Assembly (NCBI RefSeq): GCF_003860345.1
Contig: NZ_CP034179.1
Span: forward strand, 62,001-126,000
Length of the DNA stretch: 64,000 nucleotides
From: Caenibius tardaugens NBRC 16725
GTDB lineage: Bacteria; Pseudomonadota; Alphaproteobacteria; Sphingomonadales; Sphingomonadaceae
Reading direction: 5' to 3'
A program made the translations under genes and the position numbers. Of this stretch, positions 39,362-47,420 are shown one piece after another. Position 1 is the stretch's first letter; each line of letters opens with the position of its first letter. The notes beneath the pieces were generated by a model that saw only the letters and a program-made list of their open reading frames with translations, was not told the origin of the DNA and did no database searches.

Positions 39362-39810
39362 GATGCTTTTGCCATTTTGCGCGCGGCCTTTTCACGGATG
39401 ATCAACCACAGCAGCAGCCCGGTTGGCCCGGCCAGCATCACCAGCAGCAGCACAAGGGCCTGAACAATCCGCGAAAAGCCCTTGGCATCGGCATCGCGCG
39501 CGATCCACAGGCCGATGAACAGATCGAAGGCGAGATAGTGGGTCCAGCCAATCACCACACCCGCATCATTGCCCGAAATCGCGCGAATACCTTCGACGGA
39601 AAAGAACGTCACCCCATCCGAATAGGGCCCGCCGGGATCGACAGCCCCGGTCAGCACCGATCCCAGCCCCAGTACATACGTCAGGCTAAGCAGGGCGACA
39701 CAGCCATAAAGCACGAGTGCCAGCGGAAACGGGCGGCGCGGCAACAGGAGCAGGATCGCCCAGCCCGCCAGCGCAACGATATTGGTAATAGCGAAATAGG
39801 CGTGCCACAT
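39358..39810 (-). CDS. ABA4-like (DUF4281) membrane protein
   Basis: The 150-residue product has four hydrophobic helices, and the family signature GWTHYLAFDLFIGLWIARDAD sits in the second half (HYLAFDLFIG). In plants ABA4 is needed for neoxanthin formation from violaxanthin; bacterial homologues are uncharacterised, although many sphingomonads make carotenoids. Translational coupling to DUF938 suggests these two act together. Family identity is good, function unknown. Confidence 0.8.
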   Translation of the reverse strand: MWHAYFAITNIVALAGWAILLLLPRRPFPLALVLYGCVALLSLTYVLGLGSVLTGAVDPGGPYSDGVTFFSVEGIRAISGNDAGVVIGWTHYLAFDLFIGLWIARDADAKGFSRIVQALVLLLVMLAGPTGLLLWLIIREKAARKMAKAS

Positions 39811-39875
39811 TCTTGCAATCCCCTCTGCCTTTGCGGATGGAATAGCATCAGTGGCGGCAATCAGGCCAGTTTCCT

Positions 39876-40598
39876 TTACCGCTGGCCATGCCCCGCCCCG
39901 TCGCGCTCCGCCCGATCCCGCTCAAAACGGCGGGCGATGCGCATCAGGGAATCGTATTCGTGAACGAAGCGCCCCCCCGCCCGTTCCTGCGCCAGTTCGA
40001 GAATGACCTGCGCCATGCGCTTGTCCGAAATCGAACGATAACGGCGATAACTGCCATGCAGAAGCAAATCGATCAACGGGCTCAGCGTAATGGCCAGCCG
40101 TTCCCGGGGCCGGGGATCGGCGTCGTCGCGCGTTCCCCGCAAAAGACCGGGGCGCAAAATATCGAGGCGGGTAAAGCGCATCTTCTGCAAGGTGTCCTCA
40201 ACCTCGCCCTTGACCCGCATATAGAGATGCTTGCTCTGCCGACCTGCGCCAATTGCCGAAACGCAGATAAACTGGCGAATACCGGCATCCTTTGTGGCCT
40301 GGGCAACCTGCAAAACGAGTTTTTCGTCCACTGCGCGGAAGGCGTCCTCGTCTTCCCCGGATTTGGCCCAGGTCGTCCCCAGGGCGCACACCACCGCATC
40401 GGGTTGCAGCGATTCAATGATGTCCGCCCAATGCGCGCTATCCGCAACGAACATTTCCATCCGCGCGCCCATCGGCAATTCGATGCGGCGACGGGCAATC
40501 GCAGCCAGATGCACAGGCTCATAGCCCACTGCGCACTGCATGACCGCACGCCCGATCAGCCCGGTCGCCCCGATGACCAGCACCCGCCGTTTAGACAT
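39876..40598 (-). CDS. NAD(P)-binding oxidoreductase (atypical SDR, HIM1/TIP30-like)
   Basis: This 240-residue Rossmann protein opens RVLVIGATGLIGRAVM (GxxGxxG). It lacks a standard YxxxK pair but has FICVSAIGAGRQSKHLYMRVKGEVE, the extended pattern of nucleoside-diphosphate-sugar epimerase-like NAD(P)-binding proteins, and the later ILRPGLLRG. The substrate is unknown. It overlaps dgt by 8 bases and so is cotranscribed after it. Confidence 0.82.
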   Translation of the reverse strand: MSKRRVLVIGATGLIGRAVMQCAVGYEPVHLAAIARRRIELPMGARMEMFVADSAHWADIIESLQPDAVVCALGTTWAKSGEDEDAFRAVDEKLVLQVAQATKDAGIRQFICVSAIGAGRQSKHLYMRVKGEVEDTLQKMRFTRLDILRPGLLRGTRDDADPRPRERLAITLSPLIDLLLHGSYRRYRSISDKRMAQVILELAQERAGGRFVHEYDSLMRIARRFERDRAERDGAGHGQR

Positions 40599-41751
40599 TG
40601 CGCAGCCCTTCCGGCACCTTGCCGAAAATCGCGGCGTAACGATCGATCGCGTACTTATCCGTCATGCCCGCGATAAAGTCCGCAATATGGCGGCTGCGCG
40701 CGGGCTCTGCGACAGGAAGGGCATTGGCCCATTCCGCCGTCATCAACGCGGGGTCGGCATCGTAGGCACTGAACAGCGAAGCGATCACATCGCGCGCACG
40801 TTCCGCCGTACTGACCTGATCGGGATGGTTGTAGAGCCTGGCATACATGAAGCTCTTCAGCCTGCGTTCCTCAGCAGCAACCGCCGGAGAAAAGCCCACC
40901 AGAGCGGCATCCGCCCCCCGCACCGCATCGACGGAATCCATTCCCGCAAGCCCACTGCGCGTATGGTCCAGCAGATCGTTGACCATCAGCCCGATCTGCC
41001 CCCGCACCAGTTCACGCAACTGGCTCTCCCGCGATGCGTTGGGGAAACGCCGTTCGACCACGCGCCACTGATCCGCCACGAAATCCAATGTCAGCAGATC
41101 GTCCAGTTCCAGAAACCCTGCGCGCAGACCATCATCAATATCGTGATTGTCATAGGCGATATCATCGGACAGCGCGGCCACTTGCGCTTCGAGCGAGGCG
41201 TAACTGCCCAGATCCAGCGGAAACGCCGCATCCAGTTCGCGCAGTGCCCAGTTCGGATCGGCTACGGGGCCGTTATGCTTTGCCAGCCCTTCAAGCAGTT
41301 CCCAGGTGAGATTGAGCCCGACATGATCACAATAGGGGCTGTCGAGGCGCATCAGCATGCGCATCGCCATCGCGTTGTGATCGAAACCACCATGTGCGCG
41401 CGTGGCTGCGTCCAGGGCATCTTCCCCGGCATGGCCGAACGGCGGATGGCCGATATCATGGGCAAGACAAAGGGCTTCGGTCAGATCCTCGTCCAGCCCG
41501 AGCGTTCGGGCGATGACCCGCCCGATCTGCGCCACTTCGATGCTGTGCGTCAGCCGGACCCGATAGTGATCGCCATCGGGGGCGATGAACACCTGGGTTT
41601 TATGGCGCAGGCGCCGGAAGGAAATCGAATGAATGATCCGGTCACGGTCGCGCTGGAATTCACTGCGCGGCCCGCGGGTGCCGGCCCGATCTTCGGGATA
41701 TTCACGGCCGCGCGACTGCGCGGGATCGGAGGCGTAAGGCGCGCGATTCAT
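40591..41751 (-). CDS. dgt: dNTP triphosphohydrolase (dGTPase-like, HD domain)
   Basis: The 386-residue product hydrolyses deoxynucleoside triphosphates to nucleoside and triphosphate. The HD metal ligands appear as RLTHSIEVAQIGR (H) and LCLAHDIGHPPFGHAGE (HD), with a further acidic residue in LSDDIAYDNHD. The N-terminal SEFQRDRDRIIHSISFRRL is characteristic. Length fits the short bacterial type. It is the first gene of a pair with the NAD(P)-binding protein. Confidence 0.92.
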   Translation of the reverse strand: MNRAPYASDPAQSRGREYPEDRAGTRGPRSEFQRDRDRIIHSISFRRLRHKTQVFIAPDGDHYRVRLTHSIEVAQIGRVIARTLGLDEDLTEALCLAHDIGHPPFGHAGEDALDAATRAHGGFDHNAMAMRMLMRLDSPYCDHVGLNLTWELLEGLAKHNGPVADPNWALRELDAAFPLDLGSYASLEAQVAALSDDIAYDNHDIDDGLRAGFLELDDLLTLDFVADQWRVVERRFPNASRESQLRELVRGQIGLMVNDLLDHTRSGLAGMDSVDAVRGADAALVGFSPAVAAEERRLKSFMYARLYNHPDQVSTAERARDVIASLFSAYDADPALMTAEWANALPVAEPARSRHIADFIAGMTDKYAIDRYAAIFGKVPEGLRNV

Positions 41752-41813
41752 GCGGCCCGGACCTAAGCCGAGGTGGGCCGCATGGCAACAGCTTCAACGG
41801 ATCTCCCACCCCA

Positions 41814-42509
41814 TCAATCGTCACCCAGAATCCAGGCGGCGCCTTTCTCTGCATGGATGCGGGTGCAATCGTAGATCGGCAGGACATTGGCATCCACATC
41901 AACGATCAGTTCCAGTTCCGTCGCCGCCAGAACGATTGCCCGCGCGCCTTCCTGTTCCTTCACCGTGATGATCGTCTTCAACGTCCGTTCGGCATCGCGC
42001 GTCACCTTGCCGCAAGTGAGTTGGTTATAGATGATGCGGTCCAGCGTCTCGATCACCTTGGGGTCCGGCGGCAACAGGTCCACCCCATGCGCAACGAGCC
42101 GCTGGCGATAGAAGCTTTCGGTCATGACATTGCTGGTCCCGAGCAAGGCTGCGTTCTTCACGCCATCCTTGGCCATGCGCTCGCCCACGCATTCCGCGAT
42201 ATGCAGCACGGGAATCTGCACCGCACCGGCGATCCGGTCATAGACCTTGTGCATGGAATTGGCGCCGATCAGCAAAGCCGTTGCACCCGCCGTTTCGAGA
42301 CGCTGGGCAGATGCAATCAGAATGTCGGCGGCACGATCCCAGTCTTCATCGCTGCTAAGACCGCACAGATCGGTGAAATCCAGATTTTCCAGCAACATCG
42401 GCGCACTGGCATGAGGATTCCGGCGCGCCTGAATAATGCGGTTGATATGTTCGTAATAAGTACGGGTCGAGACCCAGCTCATCCCGCCAATCAGGCCGAG
42501 TTTACGCAA
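41814..42509 (-). CDS. Aspartate/glutamate racemase homologue lacking both catalytic residues
   Basis: The product is 231 residues from TTG 42509, preceded by GGGA at 9 bases; an upstream TTG at 42524 adds five. The fold is that of YgeA-type racemases (LGLIGGMSW, NSMHKVYD, ATELELIVD). E. coli YgeA uses Thr83 in TNTMHK and Cys197 in GCTE. Here the equivalent positions read Ala (GANSMHK, residue 83) and Ala (LAATELEL, residue 196). The rest of the site is conserved, so it is probably not a standard racemase. It may bind a ligand or use another chemistry. No partner genes are adjacent. Confidence 0.82.
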   Translation of the reverse strand: MRKLGLIGGMSWVSTRTYYEHINRIIQARRNPHASAPMLLENLDFTDLCGLSSDEDWDRAADILIASAQRLETAGATALLIGANSMHKVYDRIAGAVQIPVLHIAECVGERMAKDGVKNAALLGTSNVMTESFYRQRLVAHGVDLLPPDPKVIETLDRIIYNQLTCGKVTRDAERTLKTIITVKEQEGARAIVLAATELELIVDVDANVLPIYDCTRIHAEKGAAWILGDD

Positions 42510-42637
42510 AGCAGTGATTCCCAATTATGCCCAGGGAGCAAACAGGCGACAGACCGCCCAATGCCGATTGCGAAACATTGCCACGGACCGCCCCCCAGCG
42601 TCAAACGGATGCGCCAACCATTCACCGAAAAACGAAA

Positions 42638-42667
42638 AAGGCGGCCTCGCATTCGCAAGACCGCCTT
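42638..42667 (-). terminator. Rho-independent terminator of the pnt operon
   Basis: AAGGCGG (42638-42644) and CCGCCTT (42661-42667) form a stem; read leftward it runs into five Ts. It lies 28 bases after the pntB stop. Confidence 0.8.
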
Positions 42668-42694
42668 CCGAAATCGGGGCAATCGCTCTGCAAA

Positions 42695-44155
42695 TCAGTG
42701 CTGCAGCGCCTTGTTGATTTCTTCAACCATCTTCTTGGCATCGGCCAGCAACATCATCGTCTGGTCCATATAGAAGACGTCGTTATCGACCCCGGAATAA
42801 CCCACGCCGCCCATCGACCGCTTGACGAAGAAAATCGTCTTCGCCTTGTCGACATCGAACACGGGCATCCCATAGATCGGGCTGCTCTTGTCCGTTTTGG
42901 CCGCCGGATTGACCACGTCGTTCGCGCCGATAATGAAGGCCACATCGGTCTGCGCGAATTCGCCGTTGATATCTTCCAGTTCGAACACCTCGTCATAAGG
43001 AACGTTCGCTTCGGCAAGGAGCACGTTCATGTGCCCCGGCATACGGCCTGCAACGGGGTGAATGGCGTACTTCACCGTCACGCCCGCTTCCTTTAGGAGA
43101 TCGCCCATTTCGCGCAGCACATGCTGCGCCTGCGCCACCGCCATACCGTAACCCGGAATGATGATGACCTGATTGGCTTCCTTCATCAGGAAGGCCGCGT
43201 CTTCGGCGCTACCCCGCTTCCACGGACGGTCAACCTTGGTGCCATCACCGCCACCGCCGCTGTCATTCGCGCCGAAACCACCCGCAATCACCGAAACAAA
43301 ACTGCGGTTCATGGCCTTGCACATGATGTACGAAAGGATCGCGCCCGACGAACCCACCAGCGCGCCGGTGATGATCATGGCCGTGTTGTGGAGCGTGAAG
43401 CCCATCGCCGCCGCAGCCCAGCCCGAATAGGAGTTCAGCATGGAGACGACCACCGGCATATCCGCGCCGCCGATGGGAATGATCAGCAGGAAGCCGATGA
43501 TGAACGACAGCGCGGTGATCGCCACGATCACCCACAGGCTCTGATCCTGGGTGAAATACCCCACCAGCGCGAGAATAGCGGCCAGCGTGCCGAGATTGAT
43601 CACATGCCGTCCGGGCAGCATGATCGGCGCGCCGCTCATCTTGCCGGCAAGCTTGAGGAACGCGATAACCGAACCGGAGAAGGTGATCGCACCGATGGCG
43701 ATACCCAGCCCCATTTCTACCCGGCTCTGCACGTGAATGAGGCCATCAGGCCCGGCAATGCCGAACGCGATCGGGTTCAGATAGGCAGCAAGACCCACCA
43801 GCACGGCGGCGAGACCGACCAGGCTGTGAAACGCCGCGACAAGCTGCGGCATATCGGTCATCGCGATCTTGCGCGCGATAAAGAAGCCGATCGCACCGCC
43901 GATCGCCACGGCCGCAAGAATGCGAACCAGCGTGATCAGATCATCGGGCGTGGGTTGCGGCAGGAATGTGCCATCGGGCACCGGCGCGTTGATCAACAGC
44001 GTCGTCAGCACAGCCAGCGCCATACCGAAAATGCCAAGCCGATTGCCCCGCCGCGACGTCGCAGGCGAACTCAGCCCGCGCAACGCGAGAATGAAGCAGA
44101 TGCCCGATATGAGATAGGCCAGCATGACCCATGCTGGAGGAGCGGCATGCGGCAT
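42695..44155 (-). CDS. pntB: NAD(P) transhydrogenase subunit beta
   Basis: The 486-residue membrane subunit has an N-terminal helical domain of about nine segments and a C-terminal NADP-binding domain III (IIIPGYGMAVAQAQHVLREM, with GYGMAVAQAQ as the loop signature, and KRSMGGVGYSGVDNDVF). The enzyme couples proton flow to NADPH formation. ATG 44155 shares one base with the pntAB stop and follows GGAG; the open frame extends upstream to 44260 without a site. Confidence 0.95.
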   Translation of the reverse strand: MPHAAPPAWVMLAYLISGICFILALRGLSSPATSRRGNRLGIFGMALAVLTTLLINAPVPDGTFLPQPTPDDLITLVRILAAVAIGGAIGFFIARKIAMTDMPQLVAAFHSLVGLAAVLVGLAAYLNPIAFGIAGPDGLIHVQSRVEMGLGIAIGAITFSGSVIAFLKLAGKMSGAPIMLPGRHVINLGTLAAILALVGYFTQDQSLWVIVAITALSFIIGFLLIIPIGGADMPVVVSMLNSYSGWAAAAMGFTLHNTAMIITGALVGSSGAILSYIMCKAMNRSFVSVIAGGFGANDSGGGGDGTKVDRPWKRGSAEDAAFLMKEANQVIIIPGYGMAVAQAQHVLREMGDLLKEAGVTVKYAIHPVAGRMPGHMNVLLAEANVPYDEVFELEDINGEFAQTDVAFIIGANDVVNPAAKTDKSSPIYGMPVFDVDKAKTIFFVKRSMGGVGYSGVDNDVFYMDQTMMLLADAKKMVEEINKALQH

Positions 44156-44439
44156 CACTTGCGCTCCTTCTTCTTGTACATGGCAAGCATGCGTTCGGTC
44201 ACGGCGAAGCCGCCGAAGATGTTGATGCTGGCGAGAACAACCGCGCCAAGGCCCAGCCACATGCCGCCTTCAGAGCCGGACGAGGCTGAAGCGATCAGCG
44301 CGCCGACGATAATGACGGACGAAATGGCGTTGGTCACCGCCATCAGGGGCGTGTGCAGAGCCGGCGTCACCGACCAGACCACGTAATAGCCCACGAAGCA
44401 GGCCAGCACGAAGATCGAAAGGATACCAATGAAATCCAT
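44155..44439 (-). CDS. pntAB: NAD(P) transhydrogenase subunit alpha part 2 (membrane)
   Basis: This 94-residue protein has three helices (MDFIGILSIFVLACFVGYYVVW, PLMAVTNAISSVIIVGALI, GLGAVVLASINIFGGFAV), corresponding to the C-terminal membrane part of E. coli PntA. In alphaproteobacteria PntA is split into two proteins. It is translationally coupled to pntB and lies 14 bases after pntAA. Confidence 0.94.
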   Translation of the reverse strand: MDFIGILSIFVLACFVGYYVVWSVTPALHTPLMAVTNAISSVIIVGALIASASSGSEGGMWLGLGAVVLASINIFGGFAVTERMLAMYKKKERK

Positions 44440-44453
44440 GGTTCAGTTCCTTC

Positions 44454-45587
44454 TCACCCAAGCAGCCGTTCGTTCACGACCTTGCCGCCTTGCGTGAGGC
44501 GCACGGCATTGCCGATTTCTTCGTCCAGCACAGGCTTGCCCGCCTCCTTGTCCCAGAAAGCGGACAGGAAGTTGTAGAGATTGCGCGCAAACAGCGCGGA
44601 TGCATCAGACGCCAGATGCGCCGGGGTGTTGGAATAGCCGATGATTTTCACACCATGCTTCACAACCACCTGATCGGCGACCGAACCTTCAACGTTCCCG
44701 CCTTGTGCAACGGCCAGATCGAAAATCACGCTGCCGGGACGCATGGTCGCGATCTGGGCATCGGTAATCAGGCGCGGCGCGGCGCGGCCCGGGATCAATG
44801 CCGTGGTGATCACGATGTCCTGCTTGGCAATGTGCGAAGAGACCAGTTCGGCCTGGGCCTTCTGATATTCTTCGGACATTTCGGTGGCATAGCCACCCGC
44901 ACCTTCGCCTTCGATCCCCGCCACGCTTTCCACGAAGATCGGCTTGGCGCCAAGCGACTGGATCTGTTCCCTGGTGGCGGACCGCACGTCCGTTGCGGAA
45001 ACCTGTGCACCGAGGCGACGAGCCGTGGCAATGGCCTGAAGGCCCGCAACACCGACACCCATGATGAACGCCCGCGCGGCCGTAATCGTACCCGCCGCCG
45101 TCATCATCATCGGGAACGCGCGGCCGAATGCATCGGCTGCAGCCAGAACCGCCTTGTAACCGGCCAGGTTCGACTGGCTGGAGAGGATATCCATCGACTG
45201 TGCGCGGGTGATGCGCGGCATGAATTCGAGCGACAAAGCCTCGACCCCGGCGGCCGCATAGGCATCGACACGCTCCCGCTTGACGAAAGGATCAAGCGCG
45301 GCGGTCAGCCACACCCCGGGTTTCGCACCGGCCAGCAGCGCGGCATCGGGGCCTTGCACCCCAAATACGATATCCGCGTCTTTCACCACCGTTTCGAGCG
45401 GTCCGACTGCGGCACCGGCTTCGCGATAGGCCTCATCACTGATGGACGCACCGTCTCCGGCGCCTTGTTCGACCGCCACGACCGCACCCAGCGCGATGAA
45501 TTTCTTCACCGTTTCGGGGGTTGCGGATACGCGCGTCTCTCCTGCGGCTCGTTCCTTGAGAACCGCAATCCTCGTCGATGCTGTCAT
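44454..45587 (-). CDS. pntAA: NAD(P) transhydrogenase subunit alpha part 1 (NAD-binding)
   Basis: The 377-residue soluble NAD-binding domain I resembles alanine dehydrogenase: RIAVLKERAAGETRV, MMTAAGTITAARAFIMGVGVAGLQAIATARRLG (GVGVAGLQA is the nucleotide loop), and PGRAAPRLITDAQI. ATG 45587 shares a base with the stop of the upstream small oxidase-like gene (TGATG). A start at 45647 lies within that gene and is not supported. It is first of the three pnt genes. Confidence 0.95.
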   Translation of the reverse strand: MTASTRIAVLKERAAGETRVSATPETVKKFIALGAVVAVEQGAGDGASISDEAYREAGAAVGPLETVVKDADIVFGVQGPDAALLAGAKPGVWLTAALDPFVKRERVDAYAAAGVEALSLEFMPRITRAQSMDILSSQSNLAGYKAVLAAADAFGRAFPMMMTAAGTITAARAFIMGVGVAGLQAIATARRLGAQVSATDVRSATREQIQSLGAKPIFVESVAGIEGEGAGGYATEMSEEYQKAQAELVSSHIAKQDIVITTALIPGRAAPRLITDAQIATMRPGSVIFDLAVAQGGNVEGSVADQVVVKHGVKIIGYSNTPAHLASDASALFARNLYNFLSAFWDKEAGKPVLDEEIGNAVRLTQGGKVVNERLLG

Positions 45588-45712
45588 CAGCTCGAGATCA
45601 GGACCACAACCAGCAACGCGATCAGGGCGCAGATCGGCGTTGCCCATTTCACCATGGTGATGAAGTTGTCGTAGGACCGTTGAGCAGCCTTCATGTCATT
45701 GCCAGAAGCCAT
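45587..45712 (-). CDS. aa3-type cytochrome c oxidase subunit IV-like small membrane protein
   Basis: This gene is 41 residues long. The product starts MASGNDMKAAQRSYDNF and ends in a single membrane helix (WATPICALIALLVVVLIS), the pattern of the bacterial aa3 oxidase subunit IV family. Its stop overlaps the pntAA start, and this pairing recurs in sphingomonads. Whether it joins cytochrome oxidase or assists transhydrogenase is not known. The operon promoter must lie in 45713-45933. Confidence 0.8.
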   Translation of the reverse strand: MASGNDMKAAQRSYDNFITMVKWATPICALIALLVVVLISS

Positions 45713-45933
45713 AATTCGCCTTCCCCATTTGAAAAACGGCCATATCTGTGGCCAATGGGGCCTGCTCTAGCTTCCCCCGGCCTGTCGTCAAGGCTCGCAT
45801 TTACGGATTCCAGCGATATTTGGGGAGTTGACAGACTTCGCGGACAATTTCCGTCGCCACGCGCAGGACTTAATCAGGTCTTTACACACACAGCTTATTG
45901 CCATGATCGTACCAATAAGAGACAGATAGGGTC

Positions 45934-47358
45934 ATGAGCGAGAGCACTGAGCGACTGTTGATGCTGATCGACGATGAACCGGCGCAAAGCCGGTTGATCA
46001 GCGCGCTTGCCGCACGCGAAGGCTGGCGCACGCTGATCGTGCGCGATTCGGAAAGCGCCATTGCCACGCTCGGCACACGCCAGGGCATGCAATTGGGCGC
46101 AATCATCCTCGACCAGTGGGTGCCCGGCGATGATGCCTGTGCGCTGATCGCCGAACTCAAGGCCCGCCGTCCCGCACTGCCCATTCTCATGCTCACCACC
46201 AGCGCCAGCCCCTTGCTCGCGGTGGAAGCGATGCGTGCAGGCGCCACCGATTATCTGGTCAAACCCGTCTCGCCCGATCGCCTCATGCTGGCCCTGCGCA
46301 GCGCGACCACACGGGAAGCCCCGCGCGACGAATTGCAGCCGCTGACGGAAAAAATCGCCGCCACGCTCGATTTCGATGCGATGATCGGCACGAACCCCGG
46401 TTTTCGGGCAGCGCTCGCCAAGGCTGCCAAGACGGCACGCGGCCACGGCAGTGTGCTGATCGAAGGCGAAAGCGGCACGGGCAAGGAAATGCTCGTCCGT
46501 GCGATGCACGCCGCCAGCCCGCGTGCCAAAACGCAACTGCGCATCGTGAATATCGGCAGCGTGCCGGTCAATTCTATCGAATCCGTGCTGTTCGGCCATG
46601 AAAAAGGCGCGTTTCCCGGCGCATTCGATCGACAGATCGGCGCCATGCAGCATTGCGACGGCGGCACGCTGGTGCTCGACGAAATCGACCGCCTGCCCCC
46701 GATGGCGCAGGACCGGCTGGCCGAAGCCCTGCAATCCCGACAAGTGCGCCCGATCGGCGCCAACCACCGCTTCCGGATCGATGTCAGGGTTATCGCTGCC
46801 AGCAACTGGCCGCTGGAAGACCTGGTTGCGGGCGGCGTGTTTCGCGAAGATCTGTACGACGCCCTGTCCACCACCCAAATCACCATGCCACCCTTACGCA
46901 GCCGCCCGGGCGATATTCCTGCTCTGGCCCGCTATTTCCTGCATCATATCGGCGAACAGCCAGGCCTGCGCCCGCTTGGCGTAACCGATGGCGCACTGGC
47001 ACTGCTGGCAGCCTATGACTGGCCCGGCAACGTCCGTCAGTTGCAGGCCACCCTGTTTCGCGCTGCCGTTTTCTGCGATGGCGATGCCCTGACCGCACAG
47101 GATTTCCCGCAGCTTTCGGAAATGCTGGGCGATGCGCAAATCGTGTCCAGCCCGGTTCAGGATGGCGTCGGCATCCAGCTTTACACCGAAGACGGCAATC
47201 TGCGGCTGCTCGAAGAAATCGAAGCCGATGTGATCCGGCTCGCTATCGGCCATTACCGGGGCCGGATGAGCGAAGTCGCCCGCAGGCTCGGCATCGGCCG
47301 CTCCACGCTGTATCGCAAGCTTGGCGATCTCGGGATCGAAGGCTCCAACGCCGCCTGA
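45934..47358 (+). CDS. Response regulator with sigma-54 AAA+ domain, GAFPGA variant
   Basis: The product is 474 residues: a receiver domain (acidic Asp13/Asp14, phosphoacceptor Asp60 in IILDQWVPG, Lys110), a sigma-54-interaction AAA+ domain (Walker A GESGTGKE at 178-185, Walker B LVLDE at 246-250), and a C-terminal Fis-type helix-turn-helix (SEVARRLGIGRSTLYRKL). The GAFTGA loop that contacts sigma-54 reads GAFPGA (residues 225-230), and the usual NCAAIP stretch is VNIGSVP. It may therefore not activate sigma-54. No histidine kinase is adjacent. It resembles NtrC-type regulators, but the target is unknown. Confidence 0.88.
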   Translation: MSESTERLLMLIDDEPAQSRLISALAAREGWRTLIVRDSESAIATLGTRQGMQLGAIILDQWVPGDDACALIAELKARRPALPILMLTTSASPLLAVEAMRAGATDYLVKPVSPDRLMLALRSATTREAPRDELQPLTEKIAATLDFDAMIGTNPGFRAALAKAAKTARGHGSVLIEGESGTGKEMLVRAMHAASPRAKTQLRIVNIGSVPVNSIESVLFGHEKGAFPGAFDRQIGAMQHCDGGTLVLDEIDRLPPMAQDRLAEALQSRQVRPIGANHRFRIDVRVIAASNWPLEDLVAGGVFREDLYDALSTTQITMPPLRSRPGDIPALARYFLHHIGEQPGLRPLGVTDGALALLAAYDWPGNVRQLQATLFRAAVFCDGDALTAQDFPQLSEMLGDAQIVSSPVQDGVGIQLYTEDGNLRLLEEIEADVIRLAIGHYRGRMSEVARRLGIGRSTLYRKLGDLGIEGSNAA

Positions 47359-47388
47359 CGCCACGTGAGGCGCCGCCCGCCCCAGCTT

Positions 47389-47420
47389 GTCAGTCTGTCA
47401 GTCTGTCAGTCTGTCAGTTC
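47389..47420. repeat. Four tandem copies of an 8-bp unit at the folP 3' end
   Basis: The unit GTCAGTCT is repeated three times exactly (47389-47412), then GTCAGTTC (47413-47420). The folP stop (47406-47408) lies inside. The 8-base unit is not a multiple of three, so copy-number change would alter the folP C-terminus. Confidence 0.85.

Noticed and set aside
45828-45850. TTGACA as a -35 box for the response regulator gene
   Set aside because: No acceptable -10 box at 16-18 bases; a chance match in a 220-bp gap.
47389-47420. Tandem GTCAGTCT units as a CRISPR remnant
   Set aside because: The units are 8 bp with no spacers; it is a simple tandem repeat.
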